In this document: piece after piece, positions 8,759 through 17,420 of the stretch
Layout: each line of letters begins with the position of its first letter
Numbering within the stretch: position 1 is the first letter of the stretch
Origin: Gloeomargarita lithophora Alchichica-D10
GTDB lineage: Bacteria > Cyanobacteriota > Cyanobacteriia > Gloeomargaritales > Gloeomargaritaceae
Assembly: GCF_001870225.1 (NCBI RefSeq)
Contig: NZ_CP017675.1
Coordinates: 1,963,352-2,027,351, forward strand
Length of the DNA: 64,000 nt
Reading direction: 5' to 3'
Notes under the pieces: model-generated
What the model saw: only the letters and a program-made list of their open reading frames with translations
The model's database searches: none
What the model was told of the DNA's origin: nothing
Translations under genes and position numbers: made by a program

Positions 8759-9415
8759 CTATTTTTTAGGCTTACTTGTTTGCAACGCAACAATTACCAG
8801 TTGGGTGCGACTGCGGAGATTTAGCCGATTCAGAATATTAGTAACATTGTTTTTAACCGTTTTCTCAGAAATATAGAGAGCCTGGGCGATTTCCCGATTG
8901 CTTGCGCCCTGCACAATCCAATTCACAATGTCTTGCTCCCGTGGAGTTAACTGCTGCCAATCCACATTGTAATCAGTCGTGGGATCGGCTGAGTTTGATG
9001 TCATCGGTTGCTGAAAAACTGCACTAGAAAGCCCTGGACCAATCTGGGTATAACCCTTCAGCACCAAGTGAATGGCTTGGGCTAATTCCTCAAAGGGAGT
9101 ATTTTTTAGCAGATAGCCCGCTGCTCCCATCTGAAGTGCCTGGGTCACGTATTCCTGGTTCGGAAAAGTGGTTAGCACCAGAACCCGAGTTTTAGGAAAC
9201 CGTTGACAGATTTCACGAGTTCCGGCAACTCCATCCACAATGGGCATTTGTACGTCCATTAACACCACATCTGGTTGCAACTGTTCTACCAGTTCCACCG
9301 CCTCTTGCCCATTGCTCCCCTCTCCCACCACCGCAAACTCGGCATCGGTTTCGAGCAACGCTTTCAACCCACGCCGAACCAGACTTTGATCATCCACGAG
9401 CAATAAACGAATCAT
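8759..9415 (-). CDS. NarL/FixJ-type response regulator
   Basis: A 218-residue two-domain regulator. The receiver domain has acidic residues D8/D9, phospho-acceptor D54 (VVLMDVQMP) and the conserved K in YLLKNT. The C-terminal LuxR-type helix-turn-helix reads LTPREQDIVNWIVQGASNREIAQALYISEKTVKNNVTNIL. It is encoded 6 bp downstream of its probable cognate histidine kinase. The divergent secreted-protein gene at 10.75 kb is a natural candidate target. Confidence 0.95.
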   Translation of the reverse strand: MIRLLLVDDQSLVRRGLKALLETDAEFAVVGEGSNGQEAVELVEQLQPDVVLMDVQMPIVDGVAGTREICQRFPKTRVLVLTTFPNQEYVTQALQMGAAGYLLKNTPFEELAQAIHLVLKGYTQIGPGLSSAVFQQPMTSNSADPTTDYNVDWQQLTPREQDIVNWIVQGASNREIAQALYISEKTVKNNVTNILNRLNLRSRTQLVIVALQTSKPKK

Positions 9416-9421
9416 AGTTTC

Positions 9422-10663
9422 CTACTGTTTGATTGGCAGACAAACCTCAACTCGACATCCCTGTTCAGGTGCTGAGATGATTTTAATCTCCCCTGCCAGG
9501 GCTTGTACCCGTTCCCGCATTCCTTGCAAACCGAAACCAGTTGTGTTTTTTTGCAGATCAAAGCCTTTACCATTATCTGCGATGGTGATTTGAATCTGTT
9601 GGTTGCAGTGTTGCACAAGTACAGTTACGGCAGTGGTACTGGCGTATTTGCAACAATTGGTCAGGCTTTCTTGCACAATCCGAAAAATGGCCAGGTTGTA
9701 CGCCTGGGGTAAGGGTTGAGCCAGGTGAATATCCAAAGCCGGTAAAACGCCAGTTAAGCGGTAGAAATGATCGACCAGGGTTGTGATCGCCTCCGGCAAA
9801 GACTTTTCCCCCAGAGGATCGGTTCGGAGCGTAGCAACGGATTGGCTGACCTCGGCTAGGGTCTGTGCGCCCAGTTGTTTCAATTCCAGTAGCAGGGCTT
9901 CGGCCTCGGTGGGTTTAGTTTTCTGGAGACGAATTGCGGCTTCCAAGTGAAAGTTAAAGGCGGTGAGGGAATGACCCAGGGAGTCATGAATGTCACGGGC
10001 AATTCGGTTGCGTTCCTGCATTGTTGCCAACTCTTCTACTTTCAAGGCATATTCTTGTAAACGCACATTTGCTGCTGCCAGAGCATCACGGCTTCTACGT
10101 TCTGTTATGACTGCGTCAACGAATAACTGCAAAAACAGAATGACTAATCCAAAAATGACCAGGGAACCAAACCAGAACACCTCAAACTGATTCGGTTCAA
10201 TGTGAAAGGGATAGACTCTTCGATTCCACAGGCAAAAGGCACAGGTAACAAGGGTCAGGACAGTAGTCAGGGTGCGATTGCGCCCTTGAAACAAGACACA
10301 ATTGCGAATCACCAGAATAATGAATAGCAGTTGAAATACGGGAATCTGTCCCACCAGTGCCAGCAACACAATCAAGCCAAGTTGGGTGGCGGTATAGAAC
10401 CATTTCTGCCACTTAGAAGTGGGTGATACCCATCCGATTGCGGCAAATAAAATCACTCCCAGTTCATTCCAGACGGGAGGTCCGAAGGGGTAGGGAGAAA
10501 GGTGAGACAGGGACACCACGACCAGAACAACCCCCAACAAGAGCCATTCCAGCCACAGGAGTAAGGGGAGCGGGAAGGAGCAGGATAGGTGGCGCAATCT
10601 CATAGGATTCGGCAACGTTCTATTCTCTACGTTAAGGCTTGTACGGCGATCTGATCGGGACAA
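9422..10663 (-). CDS. NarL-family sensor histidine kinase (HisKA_3)
   Basis: A 413-residue membrane kinase. It has five to six hydrophobic segments between residues 30 and 185 with no obvious periplasmic sensor domain (a 7TM-like membrane sensor), a short coiled coil, the HisKA_3 box ERNRIARDIHDSLGHSL with phospho-His about residue 226, and an HATPase_c domain (NCCKYASTTAVTV N-box, DNGKGFD, GFGLQGMRERV G-boxes). The start could also be 10603 (MRLRHLSC). It resembles DesK/LiaS-type kinases that sense the membrane. It pairs with the response regulator directly downstream. Confidence 0.93.
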   Translation of the reverse strand: MSRSDRRTSLNVENRTLPNPMRLRHLSCSFPLPLLLWLEWLLLGVVLVVVSLSHLSPYPFGPPVWNELGVILFAAIGWVSPTSKWQKWFYTATQLGLIVLLALVGQIPVFQLLFIILVIRNCVLFQGRNRTLTTVLTLVTCAFCLWNRRVYPFHIEPNQFEVFWFGSLVIFGLVILFLQLFVDAVITERRSRDALAAANVRLQEYALKVEELATMQERNRIARDIHDSLGHSLTAFNFHLEAAIRLQKTKPTEAEALLLELKQLGAQTLAEVSQSVATLRTDPLGEKSLPEAITTLVDHFYRLTGVLPALDIHLAQPLPQAYNLAIFRIVQESLTNCCKYASTTAVTVLVQHCNQQIQITIADNGKGFDLQKNTTGFGLQGMRERVQALAGEIKIISAPEQGCRVEVCLPIKQ

Positions 10664-10751
10664 AATCCCGGTTAAGTTGGGACTTTGTGCTCTATTGCCA
10701 GTGGTTTTACTACTTTTATATTAGAGATATGCACTGAAGGAGTAAATTACA
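10664..10751. promoter_or_regulatory. Divergent promoter region with repeated GGGAC motifs
   Basis: The 88 bp between the kinase gene and the divergent secreted-protein gene contain the imperfect palindrome GGGACAAAATCCC and, 10 bp further, GGGACTTTGTG. These are plausible paired half-sites for the response regulator encoded next door. AAGGAG precedes the plus-strand start codon. Binding is inferred only from position and repetition. Confidence 0.4.
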
Positions 10752-11195
10752 ATGTACAAAGGATGGATGGCTCTGATGTTTAGTATTCCGATTGTGGTTG
10801 CACCGATCGTTACAACCGTTGCCCAGGCGGAACCTGCTGCGGTTACAACCATTGCCCAGGCGAAACCTGCCTCTGTGACACAGTTATTTCCTGCCCTAGA
10901 GGGAATCCAACTTACCCCAGAACAGCAGGTACGACTGACAGCGTTGAATAACCAGACATTGACTCAAATCCAAAGGGTGCTCACCCCTGAGCAACAAAGC
11001 CAGTTTTATGCCGCTCTCAGCCAGGGTAAAGGCCTGCAAAATGCCATCTCGTCTGTCAATTTATCGATCCGCCAGCGAATGAGCTTGCGCGATCAGTTGC
11101 AAAATACCCGCTCCCAACTCAACCAAATATTGACTCCAGAGCAACAACAACAATTGTCTAAAAAGGCACAGGCTCTACAAAATCAAAACCGCTAA
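10752..11195 (+). CDS. Secreted Spy/CpxP-like LTPEQQ protein
   Basis: A 147-residue protein with an N-terminal signal peptide (MYKGWMALMFSIPIVVAPI, cleavage near TVAQAEP) and a mature, entirely helical, Gln-rich domain carrying three LTPEQQ motifs (about residues 54, 77 and 128). The LTxxQ repeat is the hallmark of periplasmic Spy/CpxP proteins, stress chaperones controlled by two-component systems. An AQAEPA/AQAKPA duplication lies just after the signal peptide. It is encoded divergently from a two-component system, which fits that pattern. Confidence 0.75.
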   Translation: MYKGWMALMFSIPIVVAPIVTTVAQAEPAAVTTIAQAKPASVTQLFPALEGIQLTPEQQVRLTALNNQTLTQIQRVLTPEQQSQFYAALSQGKGLQNAISSVNLSIRQRMSLRDQLQNTRSQLNQILTPEQQQQLSKKAQALQNQNR

Positions 11196-11232
11196 ATCAA
11201 TTTGGTGTTGCTGAATTGACCGATGAAATCGG

Positions 11233-11271
11233 AGCACAGTGAATTAGAGTAAAGTTTTAATTCACTGTGCT
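11233..11271 (+). terminator. Perfect 14-bp hairpin, probable terminator or attenuator
   Basis: AGCACAGTGAATTA is followed after 11 bases by its exact complement TAATTCACTGTGCT. It sits 37 bp past the secreted-protein stop and 55 bp before coq4. There is no long T-run after it, so it may act as an mRNA-stabilising or partially terminating hairpin. Confidence 0.55.
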
Positions 11272-11325
11272 ATTCAACACCATTTTAGTTTGATTGCGAA
11301 TGCAAATAGCAATTAGGAGAAACCT

Positions 11326-12036
11326 ATGCTGAAACGATTTGAAGAGCTGAGCCGTACCGTTCGCAATCTACATTCTGTTATAGATTTGCTCAAGTCAATG
11401 GGGCAAAACACCGACAGCGTATTTGACATTGAAGATAACTTTCGGGGCAGCAATCAGATGAAAGTCTGTGTCGATCGGGTCAAGGTAATTCCTGAAGCCC
11501 GCACGCTAATGGAAAGTCGTTATCTTGGGCCAGCAATCGATCTTGAAGCCCTATCTCAATTGTCCCACGGCACCCTCGGTCATACCTATGCCACGGTGAT
11601 GAAAGCACTGGACTTTGACCCAAATTTCTTCCGCCAGCGTGATATTAAAACGGATGAAGATTGGTTGACCCTACGCCTTCGCAAAACCCACGATCTCGTC
11701 CACCTGGTGACGGGATTTGGGCCTACGGGCGGAGAGTTGGGTGTGCTTTCTATTCAAGCAGTGCAGATTGGCTATCCAAGTTCTGTACTGCTTCAGGTGG
11801 CCAGCATGGGGATGGCGCTGAAGCAACAACCGGCAAGACTTCCAGAGTTAACCCAGCAAGTAGCGAGAGGCATGGGGATGGCAATCCAAATGCAGCCACT
11901 CATTGCTCAGCGATGGGAGGACGGTTGGGATAAGCCTCTACGTCAGTGGCGCGAGGACTTGAATATTACGAATCCGGTGATTGAGGAACCCTACAGCATG
12001 AAAAATCGCTTGCCCAATCTCGCTCTAGATTGGTAA
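11326..12036 (+). CDS. coq4: Coq4-family protein
   Basis: A 236-residue Coq4 homologue. The diagnostic metal motif H-D-x-x-H with a downstream Glu is present (THDLVHLVTGFGPTGGELG; His122, Asp123, His126, Glu137), along with the family's helical repeats and the DWLTLRLRKTHD lead-in. In ubiquinone-making organisms Coq4 acts on the quinone ring C1 (decarboxylation/hydroxylation) within the COQ complex. Cyanobacteria make plastoquinone, so the substrate here is unclear. AGGAG precedes the start. A di-iron hydroxylase gene follows directly, and the two may share a transcript. Confidence 0.9.
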   Translation: MLKRFEELSRTVRNLHSVIDLLKSMGQNTDSVFDIEDNFRGSNQMKVCVDRVKVIPEARTLMESRYLGPAIDLEALSQLSHGTLGHTYATVMKALDFDPNFFRQRDIKTDEDWLTLRLRKTHDLVHLVTGFGPTGGELGVLSIQAVQIGYPSSVLLQVASMGMALKQQPARLPELTQQVARGMGMAIQMQPLIAQRWEDGWDKPLRQWREDLNITNPVIEEPYSMKNRLPNLALDW

Positions 12037-12131
12037 ACCAATTACTGACATCCGCCCCTATCCCACCACCCGGCTCTTCGCTATCTCCAGCTTCCCACCT
12101 TCCCCTATCCCCCTTTTTCTTCCCACTGGTT

Positions 12132-12947
12132 ATGCAATACGTTGTCACTCATCGTTTTTACTGGGTCTTTTTTGGATTAATTCTGGTTGAGTTCATCTTG
12201 GTTCAGCGCAGTCACCGCTATCGCTATTCCTGGAAAGAAAGCCTGGCATCTCTGGGAGTTGCGATCGGTCATGGCGTTACAGGAGCTTTGTTCAAGCCAA
12301 TTTTGCTGGCTCCACTAATGTGGGTATGGAATCAACGGTTATTTACCTTGCCCCTCAACGGTGTTTGGGATTTCCTGTTGCTGTTTATTGGAATTGAATT
12401 TTTCTACTACTGGTATCATCGGGCAAGCCATGAGGTGCGCTGGTTTTGGGCAACTCATGCAGTCCATCACTCTGCAAAACATTTGAACCTGTCTGCGGCA
12501 TACCGTCTGGGCTGGACTGGTTTATTGTCGGGTTACATCCTGTTTTTCCTGCCCCTGATCTGGTTGGGGGTTCACCCGCTCGCCCTCCTCACGGGTTTGT
12601 CCCTGAATTTGATTTACCAGTTCTGGATTCACACCGAACTGGTGCCAAAACTGGGGGTTTTGGAGTGGTTCCTGAATACCCCCTCCCACCATCGAGTCCA
12701 CCACGCTGCCAATTCGGAATATATCGATCGTAATTATGGCGGTGTTTTAATTATTTTTGATCGCTGGTTCGGTACGTTCACCAGTGAAAAGCCAGATTGT
12801 CCTGCATTCTACGGATTAACTCATCCACTCCGGTCTTATAACCCCGTGACTATCGCCTTTTATGAATGGAGGAGATTGTTTCAAGACCTGGTAACTGCCA
12901 GGTCTTGGCGCAATCGTTGCCGTGTGATCTTAGGGCGACCTACCTAA
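12132..12947 (+). CDS. Sterol desaturase / fatty acid hydroxylase superfamily protein
   Basis: A 271-residue integral membrane di-iron enzyme with the histidine boxes of the superfamily: HRASHE, HAVHHSAKHLN, and HHRVHHAANSEYIDRNYGG near the C-terminus, embedded among four to five membrane helices. The start at 12132 (MQYVVTHRFYW) is chosen because the upstream in-frame extension to 12030 overlaps coq4 and is Pro/Ser-rich without domain character. Members hydroxylate or desaturate sterols, carotenoids or fatty acids; the substrate is not predictable. Position right behind coq4 suggests a lipid or quinone modification pair. Confidence 0.88.
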   Translation: MQYVVTHRFYWVFFGLILVEFILVQRSHRYRYSWKESLASLGVAIGHGVTGALFKPILLAPLMWVWNQRLFTLPLNGVWDFLLLFIGIEFFYYWYHRASHEVRWFWATHAVHHSAKHLNLSAAYRLGWTGLLSGYILFFLPLIWLGVHPLALLTGLSLNLIYQFWIHTELVPKLGVLEWFLNTPSHHRVHHAANSEYIDRNYGGVLIIFDRWFGTFTSEKPDCPAFYGLTHPLRSYNPVTIAFYEWRRLFQDLVTARSWRNRCRVILGRPT

Positions 12948-12954
12948 TCAGCTA

Positions 12955-13074
12955 TAGCAATCCTAATTGAATATGGCTACGCCACGCTATCGCTATGAGA
13001 ACAGCCGTCGCAGAGGCACTGCCCCCGTAATTAGTTTTTCTGAATATTTGTTCTTTAATCAGATAGGACTGCTA
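12955..13074 (+). mobile_element. MITE-like element, family 3, TA target duplication
   Basis: A 120-bp element with imperfect terminal inverted repeats (TAGCAATCCTAATTG left; TAGCAGTCCTATCTG read inward from the right) flanked by TA on both sides (12953-12954 and 13075-13076), as produced by IS630/Tc1-mariner transposases. It carries GCTACGCCACGC and the GTCGCAGAGGCACTGCCCCCG core, with no ORF. Its right terminus provides the TAG stop of the radical SAM gene on the minus strand. Confidence 0.8.
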
Positions 13075-14661
13075 TAGAGAAGTCACCGGCACCAACACCA
13101 TTTCATCGGCCTGTAAAACCTCCTCTAATTGCATCTCAATATCACGCCGGACAATTTGCCGATATTCCAAAAAATGTTCCGCCTGGGCACACACGGAAAG
13201 ATAGCTACTCACCACCTGGGGATACCGCCACAATATATGCCCCAAATACAGCCAAAATTGCCAACGGGTGGCACGTTTTATTCCCTGCCGCCAACACAGA
13301 ATCAATAATGCCCGCACATACACCCAATTGATCGGAGTTTTTTCTGAGGATTTCGACCGTTTTTGATAGCGTTTCCGGCGGGCTTCGCCAAGTATTAAGT
13401 AATGTTCGTAGGTGCGTTTTAGCATAGATTCCGGTTCATACAAATGCCAAAAGGCATCAATAAATTCCCGGGTGACTTCCGCGAGGGAACGGGTGGGGGC
13501 AAAATTCATCAAGGTCGCCTGGTGAATATCCCCTTTCCCATTCAATAAACGGCCTTCTTTTTGCAAACGATGCCACAGAGCCGTATCTGGTAGGGCTTGC
13601 AACATACTCAGCATCGCCGTGGGGATGGCCGTATCCTGCACAAATTCCACAATCCGTTGCCCCGCCCCCCGTTTTTCCCCATCAAAACCAATGATAAACC
13701 CAGCCATGATGCGTAAACCCGACCGGGCAATGGTGAGTACCGATTCCCGCAAGGGGTCACGGTTATTTTGAAATTTGCGGGTGCGTTCTAGGCTATCCGT
13801 ATCGGGGGTTTCAATCCCCAAAAATACGGTGCCAAAATTACAGGCCACCATCAAGTCCATCAACTCCTGGTCTTCAGCCAAATTCACCGAGGCTTCCGTG
13901 CCAAAGGAAAAGGGATAGTTGTGGGCTTCTAACCAGGGTTTGAGTGCCTGCAAAAAGAGTTTGACATTGCGTTTATTGCCAATAAAATTATCATCCACTA
14001 CAAAAACACTTTTGCGCCAACCCAAATCATACAAACATTGCAATTCGGCTAATAATTGCTCTGGGGTTTTGGTGCGGGGTTTGCGCCCATAAAGCACGAT
14101 AATATCGCAAAATTCACACTGAAATGGACAACCGCGGGAAAATTGCACGGACATTTCTGCGTAGGCATCCATTTCTAACAAATCAAACCGGGGCACAGGC
14201 GTTGTTGTCACCGCCGGTTTTTCCCCATTCGCCCTGAACGTACCACGGGTGTCCCCCCGCTCCAAAGCGGTCACCAGCAGGGGCAGGGTAATTTCCCCTT
14301 CATCTAAGACGAGAAAATCCGCTCCGGCCGCCGCCGCCTCTTCGGGTAACGCTGTGGCATAGGGTCCGCCAACGGCAACCAATTTACCCCGTTGTTTGGC
14401 GCACTGAATTTGGCGAGCAAAATCCTCTTTCTGCACAATCATGGCCGAGACAATCACCACGTCCGCCCAATCCCATTCCGCCTCGGTGACTTCCCGCACG
14501 TTGCGATCCACCAACTTAAATTCCCAGGTTTGGGGCAAAAGTGCCGCCACCGTTACCATGCCCAGAGGGGGTAATTGCGCCTTGAGATTGATTAACTTGA
14601 GGGTGTTTTCAAAAGACCAAAAACTTTGGGGAAATTCGGGATAAATCAGCAGAACACGCAT
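13072..14661 (-). CDS. B12-binding domain radical SAM protein (DUF4070 type)
   Basis: A 529-residue protein. An N-terminal cobalamin-binding Rossmann domain (residues 1-150; VGGPYATALPEEA) is followed by a radical SAM core with C-x3-C-x2-C (GCPFQCEFCD, Cys178/182/185) and a C-terminal helical DUF4070-type region. Related enzymes include methylases such as the hopanoid C-2 methylase, but many cyanobacterial members are uncharacterised and the substrate is unknown. The start at 14661 (MRVLLIYPEF) fits the family; an in-frame ATG six codons upstream is possible. The stop codon lies inside the adjoining MITE. Confidence 0.88.
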   Translation of the reverse strand: MRVLLIYPEFPQSFWSFENTLKLINLKAQLPPLGMVTVAALLPQTWEFKLVDRNVREVTEAEWDWADVVIVSAMIVQKEDFARQIQCAKQRGKLVAVGGPYATALPEEAAAAGADFLVLDEGEITLPLLVTALERGDTRGTFRANGEKPAVTTTPVPRFDLLEMDAYAEMSVQFSRGCPFQCEFCDIIVLYGRKPRTKTPEQLLAELQCLYDLGWRKSVFVVDDNFIGNKRNVKLFLQALKPWLEAHNYPFSFGTEASVNLAEDQELMDLMVACNFGTVFLGIETPDTDSLERTRKFQNNRDPLRESVLTIARSGLRIMAGFIIGFDGEKRGAGQRIVEFVQDTAIPTAMLSMLQALPDTALWHRLQKEGRLLNGKGDIHQATLMNFAPTRSLAEVTREFIDAFWHLYEPESMLKRTYEHYLILGEARRKRYQKRSKSSEKTPINWVYVRALLILCWRQGIKRATRWQFWLYLGHILWRYPQVVSSYLSVCAQAEHFLEYRQIVRRDIEMQLEEVLQADEMVLVPVTSL

Positions 14662-14826
14662 AATTTGTGCACCTACCACAGTGATTTTTTAAGCTAAAGT
14701 TTAACCGCTAACCACAACTTTGGCAAAAATGCCGGATTGCCCAGCCTAAAATCGCTTCGGGAACCTGGATACTTTAAGTAAAAGTACCTTTTCAGTGTAC
14801 CGACAATCCCCCCCTAATGCTAGGGT

Positions 14827-15663
14827 TTAGCTCAATTGCAGTACCATTCCTTCCCGTGCCAGGACACTGTTGGGCAGAATTTGTTGCACTTGCGCTTCGA
14901 TTTGGTCTAAAAATGGGTCATCATGGCTGGCATCATGGTGAAACAAGACCAATTGCTTGACCTGGGCAGCCCCGGCCACCTGCACCCCCGCCTGCCAAGT
15001 AGAATGCCCCCAACCCTGGCGTGGGGTGACGGGATGGTGGTATTCTTCTTCGGTATAATTGGCATCATAAATTAGTATATCTGCATCACGAGCCAGATGT
15101 ACCAAACTCCGATCCAGGCGGTCGGGATAATGCTCCGTATCGCTGGCATAAACTACGGTTTTGCCCCGCCAGGTGACCCGAAAGCCGAGGGCATAGTTGG
15201 GATGATTCAAGCTCCCGGTTTCCACCGTGACTTCCCCCAAGGTGATTTTTTCGCCCGCCTGTAGGTCATGGAAGTGTAAATCCGCCTGCATAATCTGCAA
15301 GGGCACCGGGAAATTTGGATCTACCATTTGATTGCTTAAACTTTGTTTAATCGAGTAACCGTTGTAGGTGACCGGCCCGTAGATATGGAAACAATTGCCC
15401 GCAATGTAAGCCGGGGTAAAAAAGGGAAACCCCTGGATATGGTCCCAATGGGAATGGCTGAAAAACAGGTGGGCTTGGATATTTTTTGTTGCCACCAGGG
15501 TCTTGCCCAGTACCCGCAGTCCCGTACCCCCATCAAAAATCAACCGTTGACCCCCCGCCTGCATTTCCACACAGGGGGTATTGCCGCCGTAGCGCACCGT
15601 ATCCGCCCCGGGCACGGCGATACTGCCCCGCACTCCCCAAAATCGCACCGCAAATTCTGTCAC
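14827..15663 (-). CDS. MBL-fold metallo-hydrolase
   Basis: A 278-residue metallo-β-lactamase-fold hydrolase with the zinc motif H-x-H-x-D-H (FSHSHWDHIQG, residues 70-75), a distal His in GSLNHPNYALGF, Asp in VVYASDTEHYPD, and a terminal LVLFHHDASHDD. The N-terminal MTEFAVRFWGVRGSIAVPG is typical of a cyanobacterial and proteobacterial subgroup related to phosphodiesterase/RNase Z-like hydrolases. The substrate is not known. The gene stands between the radical SAM gene and cimA on the same strand with gaps of about 165 and 95 bp. Confidence 0.88.
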   Translation of the reverse strand: MTEFAVRFWGVRGSIAVPGADTVRYGGNTPCVEMQAGGQRLIFDGGTGLRVLGKTLVATKNIQAHLFFSHSHWDHIQGFPFFTPAYIAGNCFHIYGPVTYNGYSIKQSLSNQMVDPNFPVPLQIMQADLHFHDLQAGEKITLGEVTVETGSLNHPNYALGFRVTWRGKTVVYASDTEHYPDRLDRSLVHLARDADILIYDANYTEEEYHHPVTPRQGWGHSTWQAGVQVAGAAQVKQLVLFHHDASHDDPFLDQIEAQVQQILPNSVLAREGMVLQLS

Positions 15664-15758
15664 AACGTTGTCCGCCTTCGGTTCGCCCTATGGTTCAGAA
15701 TAACCAACTGGGGTCACTTCTGTCAGTGATTGCGCCAGTAATAACCCCGCCCAGGAGC

Positions 15759-17366
15759 CTAACCCACCCCCGGCGACAGGGGCACCGGCTGGCAATGCGC
15801 CAACCCGTACTCCAACCCCTCCGCCACCGCCTGGTAGGAAGCCTCGATGATATTCGGGGACACCCCCACCGTCGTCCACCGGTGCGCCCCGTGGGTAAAT
15901 TCCACCAACACCCGGGTCATGGCGGCGGCTCCCGATTGGCCGTCCAACACCCGCACTTTGTAATCGCTGAGGTGAAATTCCCGCACCTGGGGATAAAAAT
16001 TCTCCAACGCCCGCCGCAGGGCACGATCCAACGCCGAAACCGGCCCATTCCCCTCCGCCGCCGTCAGCAATTCCTGCCCCTCCACCGCCACCTTGATCGT
16101 CGCCACCGAAGAACTCCAATGCCCCTCCCCCCGCGCCTGGGTCTGGCAATGCACCTGGAACCCATGCAGGACAAAGGCCGGTCGCCTCTGCCCCAGCACC
16201 TCCCGCACCAACAATTCAAAACTGGCTTCGGCGGCCTCGAACTGATACCCCTGCTCCTCCAAATCCTTGAGCCTTTGCAACACTTCCCGGGTGGCGGGAT
16301 GGGAACGTTCCAGGGTAAAGCCCAACTCCTGCGCCTTGGTAATAACATTGCTCAGACCGGAATGCTCGGAAATCACCACCCGCCGCTGGTTCCCCACCTG
16401 CTCTGGGGCAATATGCTCGTAGGTCAAAGGATTCTTGCCCACCGCACTCACATGCACCCCCCCCTTGTGGGCAAAGGCGGATAACCCCACATAGGGAGCG
16501 TGGTCATCCGGGGCTAAATTTACCCGCTCGCTCACCGCCCGACTCACCTCCACCAGGCGAGCCAACTGGGCAGAAGTAATGCAATTATACTGAAGTTTTA
16601 ATTGCAAACTGGGAATAACTGTACATAAATTCGCATTACCACACCGTTCGCCGTAGCCGTTGATGGTTCCCTGTACCATGCGGGCACCGCTTTGGACAGC
16701 AGCCAGGGCATTAGCCACCGCGGTACCACTGTCGTTGTGGGTGTGGATGCCAATTTGCGCCTGGGGAAACCGGGTCTTTACTTGCTGGACAATGTGGATA
16801 ATTTGATGGGGCAATGTCCCGCCATTGGTATCACAAAGGACAAGCCATTCGGCACCGGCATTGTGGGCGGTTTCTAGGGTGGCGAGGGCGTATTCCGGGT
16901 TGGCCTGGTAACCATCGAACCAATGTTCCGCATCGTAGAGGACGTGCCGGTGCTGGCTGCGCAGGTAGGTAAGGGTATCGGCGATCATGTCCAGATTTTG
17001 GGTCAAGGTGGTGCCCAAACCCTCGGTGACCTGCAAATCCCAGGATTTACCAAACACCGTCACCCAGGGGGTACCGGCGGCGAGAATCCCCTGGAGTAGC
17101 GTATCTTCTGCGGCGGTGGTGCGGGGGCGGCGGGTGGAGCAAAAGGCCACCAACCGGGCTTGGGTGAGGGGTTCCTGTTGCAACTGCCAGAAAAATTGCA
17201 CATCCTTGGGATTGGCTCCCGGCCAGCCCCCTTCGATAAAGGGCACCCCCAGTTGGTCAAGCAGATGGGCAATTTGCAATTTATCCTCTAAACTCAAGGC
17301 CAGTCCCTCTCGCTGGGCACCGTCTCGCAGGGTGGTATCGTAAATCCAGATGTGTTCGCCCGTCAT
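15759..17366 (-). CDS. cimA: (R)-citramalate synthase
   Basis: A 535-residue member of the LeuA/CimA family. It condenses pyruvate and acetyl-CoA to citramalate, giving a threonine-independent route to isoleucine. The N-terminal TIM barrel has DTTLRDGAQREG (residues 10-21), GIHTHNDSGTAVANAL and NGYGERCGNANL; the C-terminal half is the LeuA dimerisation/regulatory domain (RVLDGQSGAAAMTRVLVEF). CimA-type rather than LeuA-type is indicated by length and by FGKSWDLQVTEGLGTT. The window does not show neighbouring ile/leu genes. Confidence 0.93.
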   Translation of the reverse strand: MTGEHIWIYDTTLRDGAQREGLALSLEDKLQIAHLLDQLGVPFIEGGWPGANPKDVQFFWQLQQEPLTQARLVAFCSTRRPRTTAAEDTLLQGILAAGTPWVTVFGKSWDLQVTEGLGTTLTQNLDMIADTLTYLRSQHRHVLYDAEHWFDGYQANPEYALATLETAHNAGAEWLVLCDTNGGTLPHQIIHIVQQVKTRFPQAQIGIHTHNDSGTAVANALAAVQSGARMVQGTINGYGERCGNANLCTVIPSLQLKLQYNCITSAQLARLVEVSRAVSERVNLAPDDHAPYVGLSAFAHKGGVHVSAVGKNPLTYEHIAPEQVGNQRRVVISEHSGLSNVITKAQELGFTLERSHPATREVLQRLKDLEEQGYQFEAAEASFELLVREVLGQRRPAFVLHGFQVHCQTQARGEGHWSSSVATIKVAVEGQELLTAAEGNGPVSALDRALRRALENFYPQVREFHLSDYKVRVLDGQSGAAAMTRVLVEFTHGAHRWTTVGVSPNIIEASYQAVAEGLEYGLAHCQPVPLSPGVG

Positions 17367-17420
17367 GGTACTGGGGTGGGGGTCGGTTTTTTAATGTTCC
17401 TTATATTGTAGGCGTGTTTG

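Noticed and set aside
13072..14661. Hopanoid C-2 methylase (HpnP) as identity of the radical SAM protein
   Set aside because: It shares the B12/radical SAM/DUF4070 layout, but its N-terminal sequence matches a widespread uncharacterised cyanobacterial group rather than the HpnP pattern.
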